Below are positions 8,188 through 16,568 of a stretch of DNA of 64,000 nt, piece after piece. Both the position numbers and the translations under genes were made by a program. This stretch comes from Pseudomonadota bacterium (GTDB lineage Bacteria > Pseudomonadota > Alphaproteobacteria > Rhizobiales > Rhizobiaceae). The stretch is taken from contig JAEWLS010000042.1 in assembly GCA_023457435.1 (NCBI GenBank), positions 5,558 to 69,557 of the forward strand, read 5' to 3'. Under the pieces are notes generated by a model that saw only the letters and a list, made by a program, of their open reading frames with translations, had not been told where the DNA came from and did not search any database. Each line of letters opens with the position of its first letter. Within the stretch, counting starts at the first letter, position 1.

Positions 8188-10101
8188 CTATTCGCCGGGT
8201 TGCACTTCGGGTGTGCGGCGGCGCACCAGCACCCCGTCGGCATCGCCGGCGCGCGCAGCGCGCAGCCGCTCCTCCGCCTCGCTCGCCTCGCGCTGCCGGT
8301 CCCACATCGAGCGATATAGCCCGTTCTCGGCGAGCAGCGCACGGTGTGTTCCGCGCTCGGCGATGCGTCCGTCGCGCAGCACGATGATCTCGTCGGCGGA
8401 AATCACCGTCGACAGGCGGTGCGCGATGACCAGCGTCGTGCGTCCGCGGCTGACGATGTCGAGCGCTGCCTGGATTTCCTGCTCGGTGTGGCTGTCGAGC
8501 GCCGAGGTGGCCTCGTCGAGGATCAGGATCGGCGGCGCCTTGAGGATCGTCCGCGCGATGGCGACGCGCTGCTTCTCGCCGCCGGAGAGCTTCAGGCCGC
8601 GCTCCCCGACCATCGTCTTGTAGCCGTGCGGCAGCCGCTCGATGAAATCGCCGATCTGGGCCAGCCGCGCCGCCTCGTGCACCTCCTCGTCGGTCGCCTC
8701 CGGGCGGCCGTAGCGAATGTTGTAGGCGATGGTGTCGTTGAACAGGACGGTGTCCTGCGGGACCATGCCGATCGCGGCGCGCAGGCTCTTCTGCGTCACT
8801 TGCGAGATGTCCTGCCCGTCGACCGTGATGGAGCCCGACTGGACGTCATAGAACCGGAACAACAGGCGCGAGATGGTCGACTTGCCGGCGCCGGACGGAC
8901 CGACGATGGCGACCGTGCGGCCTGCCGGAACCTCGAAGGACACGCCCTTGAGGATGCGGCGCTCAGGGTCATAGGAGAAATGCACGTCGTCGAAGCGGAT
9001 GGCGCCGGCGCTGACGGCCAGCGGCCGGGCGCCCGGCGCGTCCTTTACCTCGGCCGGAACGTCGAGCAGGTCGAACATCGCCTCGATGTCGGCAGCGCCC
9101 TGGCGAATCTCGCGATAGAGCATGCCGATGAAATTCAGCGGGATCGACAGCTGGATCAGCATCGCGTTGATGAACACGAAGTCGCCGAGGGTCTGCGTAC
9201 CCTGCTGCACCTGCCATGCCGACATGGCCATGGCGACCGCCATGCCGACGCCGAGGATGACGCCCTGGCCGAAGTTCAGCCAGCCTAGCGAGGTCCAGTT
9301 GCGCGTCGCGGCGCTCTCGTAGCGCGCCATCGAGCGGTCGAAGCGCGACGCCTCCATGGCTTCGTTGCCGAAATACTTGACCGTCTCGTAGTTGAGCAGC
9401 GAGTCGATCGCCTTGGTGTTGGCGTCGGTGTCGCTCTCGTTCATCTGCTTGCGGATGCCGATGCGCCAGTCGGTCGCCCAGACAGAGTACCAGATGTAGA
9501 GCCCGACGGTGACGGCGATAACCGCGACGTAGCTGATGCCGTAGACGAAGCCGAACACCGCGGCCGTCAGCGCGAATTCGAGGATCGTCGGAAGCGTGTT
9601 GAGGATGGTGAAGCGCACCACCGTCTCGATGCCCTTCACGCCGCGCTCGATGACGCGCGACAGACCGCCGGTGCGGCGCTCCAGGTGGAAGCGCAGCGAC
9701 AGTTCGTGCATGTGCACGAAGGTTCGGTGCGCGAGCTGCCGTACGGCATGCTGTCCGACGCGGGCGAAAAGCGCGTCGCGAAGCTGGTTGAACCCCATCT
9801 GGACGACGCGGACCACGTTGTAGGCGATGACCAGCATCAGCGGCGCGACCAGCACCGGTGGCAGCCAGTCCGGCGCGGTGCCGCCGCCCCGCCCGTCCAG
9901 CGCGTCTGTCGCCCACTTGAAGAAGTACGGCACCAGCAGCAGCACGAGCTTGGCGACGACGAGGAACAGCGTCGCCCACACCACCCGCATCTTCAGGTCG
10001 GTGCGGTCGGACGGCCACATGTACGGCCAGAGATTGCCAAGCGTTGCGAAGAGCGAGCCGGAATCGGCTGAAACTGTCTTCTTCTGGGGGTTCGCGGCCA
10101 A
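8188..10101 (-). CDS. Atm1/HMT1-type ABC exporter
   Basis: This is a 637-residue half-transporter with a six-helix ABC type-1 membrane domain (about residues 40-330) fused to an ATPase domain. The ATPase has Walker A GPSGAGKST near residue 400, the signature LKLSGGEKQRVAIAR and Walker B ILILDEATSALD. The N-terminal helices and the GERGLKLSGGEKQR block fit the Atm1/HMT1 class. In alphaproteobacteria these export glutathione-linked metals or sulphur species. The gene sits 32 bases downstream of a Cys-rich ArsR repressor on the same strand, which suggests a metal- or metalloid-induced exporter. Substrate is inferred only. Confidence 0.92.
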   Translation of the reverse strand: MAANPQKKTVSADSGSLFATLGNLWPYMWPSDRTDLKMRVVWATLFLVVAKLVLLLVPYFFKWATDALDGRGGGTAPDWLPPVLVAPLMLVIAYNVVRVVQMGFNQLRDALFARVGQHAVRQLAHRTFVHMHELSLRFHLERRTGGLSRVIERGVKGIETVVRFTILNTLPTILEFALTAAVFGFVYGISYVAVIAVTVGLYIWYSVWATDWRIGIRKQMNESDTDANTKAIDSLLNYETVKYFGNEAMEASRFDRSMARYESAATRNWTSLGWLNFGQGVILGVGMAVAMAMSAWQVQQGTQTLGDFVFINAMLIQLSIPLNFIGMLYREIRQGAADIEAMFDLLDVPAEVKDAPGARPLAVSAGAIRFDDVHFSYDPERRILKGVSFEVPAGRTVAIVGPSGAGKSTISRLLFRFYDVQSGSITVDGQDISQVTQKSLRAAIGMVPQDTVLFNDTIAYNIRYGRPEATDEEVHEAARLAQIGDFIERLPHGYKTMVGERGLKLSGGEKQRVAIARTILKAPPILILDEATSALDSHTEQEIQAALDIVSRGRTTLVIAHRLSTVISADEIIVLRDGRIAERGTHRALLAENGLYRSMWDRQREASEAEERLRAARAGDADGVLVRRRTPEVQPGE

Positions 10102-10133
10102 GGGTGCGTTTCCGTAGTTTCTTGTCGTTCAGA

Positions 10134-10460
10134 TTACATCGAGCACGGCTGGTTAGGGCCGGTGCAACACGTCTCCAGCAGCCCGGAGAAACGCGCCGAC
10201 AGCGCCGATATCGCCTCGCGGTCGATAGTGTAGAGCGAGCGCGGACCGTCAGGCTGCATCTTCACCAGGCCGGCTTCGACCAGCACCTTGAGGTGTTGGG
10301 AGACCGTCGACTGGGCGAGATCCAGTTGGCCCACCACGTCCTTGCAGCAGCACCGCTCGTTCGCGGCGAGCACGGATACGATCTCCAGCCGCGCCGGGTG
10401 CGAAAGCGCGCCAAGGCGGGTGGCCAGCTGAACAATCTCGTCATGCGCGACCGATATCAT
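10134..10460 (-). CDS. ArsR/SmtB family metal-responsive repressor
   Basis: This is a 108-residue winged-helix regulator. The recognition helix region LAQSTVSQHLKVL (about residues 48-60) is typical of the family. It is unusually rich in cysteine: C37, C38 and C39 (RCCCKDV, where ArsR proteins carry ELCVCDL) and C98, C99 and C106 near the C-terminus. These are plausible soft-metal or metalloid ligands. The start codon abuts a perfect inverted repeat, an obvious self-operator. The Atm1-type exporter follows 32 bases downstream, so both are probably derepressed together by a thiophilic metal. Which metal is not visible. Confidence 0.92.
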   Translation of the reverse strand: MISVAHDEIVQLATRLGALSHPARLEIVSVLAANERCCCKDVVGQLDLAQSTVSQHLKVLVEAGLVKMQPDGPRSLYTIDREAISALSARFSGLLETCCTGPNQPCSM

Positions 10461-10486
10461 CGTTCATCGTCGATATACGATGAACG
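10461..10486 (-). promoter_or_regulatory. Perfect inverted-repeat operator of the arsR gene
   Basis: The arms CGTTCATCGT (10461-10470) and ACGATGAACG (10477-10486) are exact reverse complements around a 6-bp AT-rich centre. The repeat touches the arsR start codon, contains TTCA...TGAA half-sites typical of ArsR operators, and would cover a -10-like TATATC on the minus strand. A repressor dimer bound here would block transcription of arsR and the downstream exporter. Confidence 0.82.
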
Positions 10487-10503
10487 ACCGTTGCGCAACG
10501 TCC

Positions 10504-10538
10504 GAAATGAAAGGGGCCACCGCATGGCGGCAGCCCCC
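10504..10538 (-). terminator. Probable terminator of the LysM protein gene
   Basis: Transcribed leftward, this forms GGGGC-UG-CCGC, loop CAU, GCGG-UG-GCCCC, in which the two UG/UG steps can pair as wobbles, giving an 11-bp stem. It is followed by UUUCAUUU. It lies 20 bases beyond the LysM gene stop and upstream of the arsR operator, so it would separate the two units. Confidence 0.65.
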
Positions 10539-10557
10539 TCGGTCGAATGGATGCGTC

Positions 10558-12501
10558 TTAGCGCGTGACGTTGGCGTCCGGCTGCATCTGGTCGGCGATG
10601 GCAGAATAGTCAGCCTTCTCGCCGGCTTCGGACTGTCCGGGTACTGAGAATACCTGCCCAGGCCAGATACGGTCGGCGTCGGCGATCTGCGGCTGGTTCG
10701 CGACGTAGATGGTGGTGTAGCGGATGCCCTTGCCGTAGACGCGGCGCGAGATGCGCCACAACGTGTCGCCGCGGCGAATGATCACCGCACCGGTCACGTT
10801 CTGTAGCTTCGGCTGCGTCAAGTCGGGCTCCGCCGGCGCCGCAGGTGCCGCCGCGACCTCAACGGGCTTTTCGGGTGCCGGCGCGGCAGGTTCCGCAGGC
10901 TTGGCAGCCGCGACTTCAGCCGGCTTCTCCGCAGGAACGGCAGGTGCCGCCGGCTCCGGCTTTGCGGCCGCGACCTCCGCGGGCTTGTCCGCCGGCACGG
11001 CAGGCTGTTCCGGCGCGGCAGGCTTCTCCGGCGCGGCGGCGATTTCGCCTGGCACGGGCGGCTTTGGAGCGGCCGGCGCCGCCGGCGCGGGCTTGGGCTC
11101 AGCCGCCGGAGGGGCGACCGCGGCGACCGCCTCGCCCGGTTCCCGCTCGAAAGGGACTGCCGCGCGAGCGACCACCTCGGCATTCTTGCCGATCAGGTCG
11201 GCACGCATGACGTAATGCCCGACTTCCAGTTCCTTGTTCGCCTCGACGAGGAAGCGGCCGCCCTCGGAGACTATCGAGTCTCCAAGCAGCATCTCGTTGG
11301 CGTAGGCACGCACCGTGTAACCGCGTGCCGCGCTGCCCGCGACGAAGACACGGCTGCCTTCGATCTCGACCGCTTCGACGATGACAGCGGGACGCGGCGT
11401 CGGCACAGGGTCAGGGACTGGCGCCGGCTGCGTCACGGGCGGATTGGCGATCTCTGCGGGCTTCGCCGGTTCCGGCTGGGCGGCAGCGACTTCCGCGGGC
11501 TCGGCAGGCTCGGCAGGCTTCGCCGGTTCCGGTTGCGCCGCTGCAACTTCGGCCGGCTTGGCCGGCTCGGCAGGCTTCGCCGGCTCCGGTTGCGCGGCCG
11601 CCACTTCCGCGGGCTTGGCCGGCTCGGCAGGCTTCGCCGGTTCAGGCTGTGCGGCTGCGACTTCCGCGGGCTTGGCCGGCTCGGCAGGCTTCGCCGGTTC
11701 CGGCTGCGCGGCTGCGACTTCCGCGGGCTTGGCCGGCTCCGCAGGCTTCGCCGGTTCCGGCTGCGCCGCTGCAACTTCCGCGGGCTTGGCCGGCTCCGCA
11801 GGCTTCGCCGGTTCAGGCTCTGCGGCTGCGACTTCCGCGGGCTTGGCCGGCTCGGCAGGCTTCGCCGGTTCCGGCTGCGCGGCTGCGACTTCCGCCGGCT
11901 TTGCAGGTTCAGAGGGCGCTGCCGGCGCGGTGATGATCTCGCTTGGCTTGCCCGGCTCCTCGACCATCGCCAGCACCTGGCCGTCGGCCTTCTCCGGTAT
12001 CGATACGATCGCCGTCTGGGCCGAGATCAGGACGACATTGTCCTCGCTCGTGGAGCGCAGCTTCAGCGTGTAGTCTCCCGGTTTCAGGGGTTCGTCGCAG
12101 ACGATCGCGAACTCGCCTTCCGGCGTCGCCGTGTGCTCGCCCCACACCTTGGCCTCGGTGAAGACCTCGACCTTCGACTTGGGCATCGCCGTGCCGGCAA
12201 TAACGATATTGCCGTTCGCTTCGACCCGAACGAGGTCGAAGGCAGGCAGCGTCTGCGCCGGCTTCTCCTCGACGACGGCCGGAGCGGCAGGTTCGCCGGG
12301 CTTCGCAGCATCGGGCGCGGGAACCACCGCGGCGGGCGGCGTCGCCGCCGGTGGAGTCTGGACCGGCGGCACGGCCGCGAGCTCGGTCTTCGGCTCCGGC
12401 GGGAACAAGATATCGGCAGCGCCCGTCAGATAGGCGGTGGCGGCGGCGGCAGCAGTTCCGCCGACCAGAAAGAGGACAACCCTGAGGGAGTCGATGACCA
12501 T
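10558..12501 (-). CDS. LysM peptidoglycan-binding protein with Pro/Ala repeat region
   Basis: This is a 647-residue envelope protein. An N-terminal membrane anchor (residues 5-30) is followed by a domain with a beta-rich look (about residues 75-170). Next comes a long low-complexity region built of a 19-residue repeat (PEPAKPAEPAKPAEVAAAQ), then a second similar beta-rich domain, another Pro/Ala/Glu linker, and a C-terminal LysM domain (RRGDTLWRISRRVYG, NQPQIADADRIWPGQ) that should bind peptidoglycan. It resembles rhizobial LysM proteins that span the periplasm, with the repeat acting as a spacer. Spacer length probably varies between strains because the DNA repeat is nearly exact. Confidence 0.88.
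   Translation of the reverse strand: MVIDSLRVVLFLVGGTAAAAATAYLTGAADILFPPEPKTELAAVPPVQTPPAATPPAAVVPAPDAAKPGEPAAPAVVEEKPAQTLPAFDLVRVEANGNIVIAGTAMPKSKVEVFTEAKVWGEHTATPEGEFAIVCDEPLKPGDYTLKLRSTSEDNVVLISAQTAIVSIPEKADGQVLAMVEEPGKPSEIITAPAAPSEPAKPAEVAAAQPEPAKPAEPAKPAEVAAAEPEPAKPAEPAKPAEVAAAQPEPAKPAEPAKPAEVAAAQPEPAKPAEPAKPAEVAAAQPEPAKPAEPAKPAEVAAAQPEPAKPAEPAKPAEVAAAQPEPAKPAEPAEPAEVAAAQPEPAKPAEIANPPVTQPAPVPDPVPTPRPAVIVEAVEIEGSRVFVAGSAARGYTVRAYANEMLLGDSIVSEGGRFLVEANKELEVGHYVMRADLIGKNAEVVARAAVPFEREPGEAVAAVAPPAAEPKPAPAAPAAPKPPVPGEIAAAPEKPAAPEQPAVPADKPAEVAAAKPEPAAPAVPAEKPAEVAAAKPAEPAAPAPEKPVEVAAAPAAPAEPDLTQPKLQNVTGAVIIRRGDTLWRISRRVYGKGIRYTTIYVANQPQIADADRIWPGQVFSVPGQSEAGEKADYSAIADQMQPDANVTR
11457..11912 (-). 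repeat. 57-bp in-frame tandem repeat in the LysM gene
   Basis: The marker ACTTCC-type hexamer recurs at 11489, 11546, 11603, 11660, 11717, 11774, 11831 and 11888, exactly 57 bases apart, giving seven complete units plus partial units at both ends. Units differ at only a few positions, and 57 is a multiple of three, so gain or loss of units changes spacer length by 19 residues without a frameshift. This is a minisatellite, not a CRISPR: there are no spacers. Confidence 0.93.
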
Positions 12502-12607
12502 TCGTAAATCCTTAAGCCCTGGAAAGGTCTAGCCCGTTTCAAACACTGTCACAAGGATGGTGGATAAGGCCCTTGACCAGTCACGACACCGGTCCTCAAA
12601 GGGTTTT

Positions 12608-13219
12608 ATGGCCACGATTCGATCCATCTGCGTCTACTGCGGCTCCTCACCCGGCCGCGGCGAAATCTACGTCAAGTCCGGAGAGGCGCTGGGCGTCGCC
12701 ATCGCCGACAGCGGCCTGCGCCTCGTCTTCGGCGGCGGCAACAAGGGCATCATGGGCGCGGTGGCGCGGGGCGCGCTCCAGCGCGGCGGTGCGGTGACCG
12801 GCATCATTCCGAGATTCCTCATCGACCGCGAAGGCTCCGGCGTCGCGCCCGGTCTCTATGACGAGCTGATCGTCACGGCCGACATGCACGAGCGCAAGCA
12901 TACGATGTTCGAGAAATCCGACGCATTCGTGGCATTGCCCGGCGGAATCGGTACGGTCGAGGAGATCGTCGAGATCATGACCTGGGCGCAGCTCGGCCGC
13001 CACCGCAAGCCGATGGTGTTCGCCAACATCGGAGGCTTCTGGGATCCGATGCTGATGCTGATCGAGCACATGAAGCGCGAGGGCTTCCTGCACTCGCAGC
13101 ACCTCGTTCAGCCGCTGGTGATCGGCGACGTCGGCGAGATCGTGCCCGCCATCATGGCGGCGGCGCGCGACGTGCCCGCGGCGCGCGACGGCGACCCCGC
13201 GGTGATCGAGCGGCTCTAG
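12608..13219 (+). CDS. LOG family cytokinin riboside phosphoribohydrolase-like protein
   Basis: This is a 203-residue Rossmann-fold protein of the LOG (lonely guy) family, formerly annotated as lysine decarboxylase. It begins with the VYCGSSPG nucleotide loop, has GGGNKGIMG near residue 45, and carries the diagnostic PGGIGTVEE at residues 111-119. LOG enzymes cleave N6-modified AMP to a free base and ribose 5-phosphate. In bacteria the role may be purine nucleotide housekeeping or cytokinin release, which could matter in a plant-associated genus. The ATG at 12608 gives the standard N-terminus. Confidence 0.92.
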   Translation: MATIRSICVYCGSSPGRGEIYVKSGEALGVAIADSGLRLVFGGGNKGIMGAVARGALQRGGAVTGIIPRFLIDREGSGVAPGLYDELIVTADMHERKHTMFEKSDAFVALPGGIGTVEEIVEIMTWAQLGRHRKPMVFANIGGFWDPMLMLIEHMKREGFLHSQHLVQPLVIGDVGEIVPAIMAAARDVPAARDGDPAVIERL

Positions 13220-13248
13220 AGCCTGTTCTACCTGAACTGAAACGGGCG

Positions 13249-13932
13249 CTAGCCGCGGCGCAGATCCTGGACCACCGCTCCGTGCTCGAGGATCTCGTCC
13301 TCGTGCCCCTTCTCGCGCCAGGGCTCGGCGAGCGCCGCCTCGTACCATTCGCGCATTGCCGGAAGCGTCAGCAGGCGGTCGACATAGGCAGCGGTTTCAT
13401 GCCCGAAGTCGAGGTCGAAGCTCTGCGCCCGAAACGCCACCGGCGCGAAGAAGGCGTCTACCGCGGTGAAGCCCTCGCCGGCAAGAAACGGACCTCCGAA
13501 GCGCCGCAGACCGTCGCTCCACAGCTCGCCGATGCGGTCCATGTTGCGCAGCAACGGCCGCGGCCGCTCATGCAGCCTGACCCGCAGACCGCAGCTCATG
13601 CCGCACATGTTGCGCAGAGCCTGGAATGACGAATGCATCTCGGCGGCAGCGGAACGCGACCACGCGCGCGCCTTCGCATCGCCCGCCCAAACTCCCTGAT
13701 GCCGCTCGGCGAGATATTCGACGATGGCGAGCGAGTCCCACACCGCCCAGCCGTCGTCGACCAGGCAAGGCACGCGGCCGGACGGCGAGATGGGCTTGTA
13801 GGTCGGCACGCTGTCGCCGCCCGGAAACGGGATTTGCCGCTCCTCGAAGGCGATGCCGAGCGTCTTCATCAGCACCCATGGGCGCAGCGACCACGAGGAG
13901 TAGTTCTTGTTGGCGATGAGCAGAGTGTACAT
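13249..13932 (-). CDS. Glutathione S-transferase family protein
   Basis: This is a 227-residue cytosolic GST-type protein. The N-terminal thioredoxin-like domain starts LLIANKNYSSWSLRPW, with a serine cluster at the usual active-site position, and contains the cis-proline GRVPCLVDD and the glutathione-binding WDSLAIVEYL. The C-terminal half is all-helical (TAVDAFFAPVAFR). The specific substrate is not predictable. It is two bases from the rarD stop on the same strand, so the transporter and GST are probably transcribed together, rarD first. Confidence 0.92.
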   Translation of the reverse strand: MYTLLIANKNYSSWSLRPWVLMKTLGIAFEERQIPFPGGDSVPTYKPISPSGRVPCLVDDGWAVWDSLAIVEYLAERHQGVWAGDAKARAWSRSAAAEMHSSFQALRNMCGMSCGLRVRLHERPRPLLRNMDRIGELWSDGLRRFGGPFLAGEGFTAVDAFFAPVAFRAQSFDLDFGHETAAYVDRLLTLPAMREWYEAALAEPWREKGHEDEILEHGAVVQDLRRG

Positions 13933-13934
13933 CG

Positions 13935-14843
13935 TCAGCGCACCCGGTTGCTAAAGATCGAGAAGGTGTATAGCGCCAGCGCCGCCCAGATCAGGCCGAA
14001 GGCGGCGACGCGGTACGGTCCGAACGGCTCGCCGAACAGGAAGACGCCATTGGCGGCTATCAGCGTCGGGGCGATGTACTGCATGATGCCGACGGTCGAG
14101 AGCCGCAGCCGCCTGGCACCATAGGCGAACAGGATCAGCGGCCCGGCGGTGAGCGGGCCGGCCGCCACCATCAGAAGCGGGTTCCAGCCCTCAAGGAAAT
14201 GCGTGCTGCCCAACGAAAATTGATAGGTGAGCCAGGCGATGGCTAGCGGCGACAGCAACAGCACTTCGAGGAAGAAGCCCGGCGTCGGCCCAACCGGCAG
14301 CGTCTTGCGCAGGTAGCCGTAGGCCGCGAAGCTCAGAGCCAGCGTCAGCGACACCCAGGGCAAGCCACCGGCGTCGACCGCCATGACGGCGACAGCCAAC
14401 GCGGCAAGCCCCACCGCGCCGACCTGCAGGCGGGTAAGCCGCTCACCGAGCATCACCGCGCCGACCACGATCGTGACCAGCGGGTTGACGTAGTAGCCGA
14501 GCGCCGTCTCGACCGTGCGCCCGACGGCGACGGCCCAGACATAGATGCCCCAGTTCACGGCGATGATCACCGCGGTCAGCATGCCCATGGCGAGAAGGCG
14601 CGGCGAGCGCAGCGCAGCGCGGACCTCGGCGAAGCCTCCGGCGACCAGCATGATGGCGGCGGCAAAAGGCAGCGACCACAGGATGCGGTTCGCGACCACT
14701 TCCGCCGTCGGAATATGCGCGACCGCCTTCATGTAGATCGGCAGGAAGCCCCACAGCAGGTAGGAGAGCAGCGCGGCAACGAAGCCGCTGCGCGCGGCGG
14801 CGTCCGCATCGAGCGTCTGCGAGGTCGGCGTTCTGTCGAGCAT
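13935..14843 (-). CDS. rarD: RarD-type EamA/DMT superfamily transporter
   Basis: This is a 302-residue integral membrane protein with about ten hydrophobic helices, in the two-fold EamA repeat arrangement. The start FVAALLSYLLWGFLPIYMKA and the block ANRILWSLPFA are characteristic of the RarD subfamily (named for chloramphenicol sensitivity). The substrate is unknown. It lies upstream of the GST gene with a two-base gap. The cimA stop is 111 bases upstream on the same strand, with no clear terminator between them. Confidence 0.92.
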   Translation of the reverse strand: MLDRTPTSQTLDADAAARSGFVAALLSYLLWGFLPIYMKAVAHIPTAEVVANRILWSLPFAAAIMLVAGGFAEVRAALRSPRLLAMGMLTAVIIAVNWGIYVWAVAVGRTVETALGYYVNPLVTIVVGAVMLGERLTRLQVGAVGLAALAVAVMAVDAGGLPWVSLTLALSFAAYGYLRKTLPVGPTPGFFLEVLLLSPLAIAWLTYQFSLGSTHFLEGWNPLLMVAAGPLTAGPLILFAYGARRLRLSTVGIMQYIAPTLIAANGVFLFGEPFGPYRVAAFGLIWAALALYTFSIFSNRVR

Positions 14844-14954
14844 GGCGACCTGCTACGCCAGCGAGTGGCTCGCCACCAACGCATATTTCTGATGCCAGGA
14901 TCGCGACAGGCTGATGCAATCGGCCGGCCGACATCGACCAGGCCGTGCTGGAGC

Positions 14955-16568
14955 CTATTCGGCGGCGATGCGGCTGCCTTCGCGGTTCTTCACCAGCTTG
15001 TAGACGATGGAATCCATCAGCGCCTGGAACGACGCGTCGATGATGTTCTCGGAGACGCCAACGGTCCACCAGCGGTCGCCGGACGCATCGTGCGACTCGA
15101 TCAGCACGCGGGTGATCGCCTCGGTTCCGCCGTTGAGGATACGGACCTTGAAGTCGACCAGCTCCATGTCCTCGATCTCGGACTGATACTTGCCGAGGTC
15201 CTTGCGCAGCGCGATGTCGAGCGCGTTGACCGGTCCGCTGCCCTCGGCGACCGACATCCGGGTCTCGCCCTCCACCGTCACCTTCACCACCGCTTCCGAA
15301 ACCGTCTTCAGCACGCCGTTGGCGTCGAAACGGCGCTCGACCATGCAGCGGAACGATTCGACGCGGAAGAAATCGGGGATGCCGCCGAGCGCGCGCCGCG
15401 CCAGCAGGTCGAAGGAGGCGTCGGCGCCCTCATAGGCATAACCCTGCGACTCGCGCTCCTTGACCAGCGCGATCAGCGTGTCGAGGCGCGGGTCGTCCTT
15501 GCCGACATCGATGCCGCGCCGCTTCAGCTCGGCGATGAAGTTCGCCTTGCCGCCCTGATCCGAGACCATGACGCGGCGGCGGTTGCCGACGCTTTCCGGC
15601 GGTACGTGCTCGTAGGTTTTCGGCTCCTTCAGCAGCGCCGAGGCGTGGATGCCGGCCTTGGTGGCGAAGGCCGAGCGGCCGACATAAGGCGCCTGGGGCT
15701 CCGGCGCGCGGTTGAGCAGCTCGTCGAAGGCCAGCGACAGGCGCGAGATGCCCTCCAGCGCGTCGTCCGCGATTCCCGTGACGAAGCGCTCCGACCATGC
15801 CGGCTTCAGCATCAGCGTCGGGATGATCGTGACCAGGTTGGCGTTGCCGCAGCGCTCGCCGATGCCGTTCAGCGTGCCCTGGATCTGGCGCACGCCGGCG
15901 TCGACCGCGGCGAGCGAGTTCGCCACCGCCTGGCCGGTGTCGTCATGGGCGTGGATGCCGAGACTGGCGCCGGGTATGCCCGAGGCGATCACCTTGCCGA
16001 CGATGTCGCGCACCTCCTGCGGCTGCGTGCCGCCGTTGGTGTCGCACAGCACGACCCAGCGCGCACCGGCCTCGAATGCCGTCTTGGCGCAGGCCAGCGC
16101 GTAGTCCGGATTGTTCTTGAAGCCGTCGAAGAAGTGCTCGCAGTCGACCATCGGCTCGCGTCCGGCGGCTGCTGCCGCCTTCACCGATTCCGCGATCGAT
16201 TCGAGATTTTCCTCGTTGGTGCAGCCGAGCGCGACGCGGACGTGATAGTCCCAGCTCTTGGCGACGTAGCAGATGGCGTCCGACTTCGCCTGGACGAGCG
16301 CCGCGATCCCCGGATCGTTCGAGGCCGAGACCCCGGCCCGCTTGGTCATGCCGAAGGCGACGAACTTGCCGCGGCTCGTCCGCTTCTTCTGGAAGAACGC
16401 CGTGTCCGTCGGGTTGGCGCCGGGATAGCCGCCCTCGATGTAGTCGATGCCGAAGGCGTCCAGCATCGAGGCGATCTGGATCTTGTCCTCGACCGAGAAG
16501 TCGATGCCCGGCGTCTGCTGACCGTCTCTCAGCGTCGTGTCGAAAAGGTAGATGCGTTCGCGTGTCAT
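14955..16568 (-). CDS. cimA: Citramalate synthase (CimA/LeuA-like)
   Basis: CimA condenses pyruvate with acetyl-CoA to (R)-citramalate, a threonine-independent route to isoleucine. The 537-residue protein has the HMG-CoA-lyase-like TIM barrel starting FDTTLRDGQQTPG, the metal-binding GIHAHDDTG, and a C-terminal regulatory domain resembling the LeuA dimer domain. Length and motif spacing fit the citramalate synthase group better than isopropylmalate synthase, although the LeuA family overlaps. The ATG at 16568 overlaps the pip stop as ATGA, so translation is coupled. It is the last gene of a six-gene run. Confidence 0.88.
   Translation of the reverse strand: MTRERIYLFDTTLRDGQQTPGIDFSVEDKIQIASMLDAFGIDYIEGGYPGANPTDTAFFQKKRTSRGKFVAFGMTKRAGVSASNDPGIAALVQAKSDAICYVAKSWDYHVRVALGCTNEENLESIAESVKAAAAAGREPMVDCEHFFDGFKNNPDYALACAKTAFEAGARWVVLCDTNGGTQPQEVRDIVGKVIASGIPGASLGIHAHDDTGQAVANSLAAVDAGVRQIQGTLNGIGERCGNANLVTIIPTLMLKPAWSERFVTGIADDALEGISRLSLAFDELLNRAPEPQAPYVGRSAFATKAGIHASALLKEPKTYEHVPPESVGNRRRVMVSDQGGKANFIAELKRRGIDVGKDDPRLDTLIALVKERESQGYAYEGADASFDLLARRALGGIPDFFRVESFRCMVERRFDANGVLKTVSEAVVKVTVEGETRMSVAEGSGPVNALDIALRKDLGKYQSEIEDMELVDFKVRILNGGTEAITRVLIESHDASGDRWWTVGVSENIIDASFQALMDSIVYKLVKNREGSRIAAE

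Noticed and set aside
11457..11912. Regular repeats that could suggest a CRISPR array
   Set aside because: Units are contiguous without unique spacers and code for a Pro/Ala peptide in the frame of the LysM gene.
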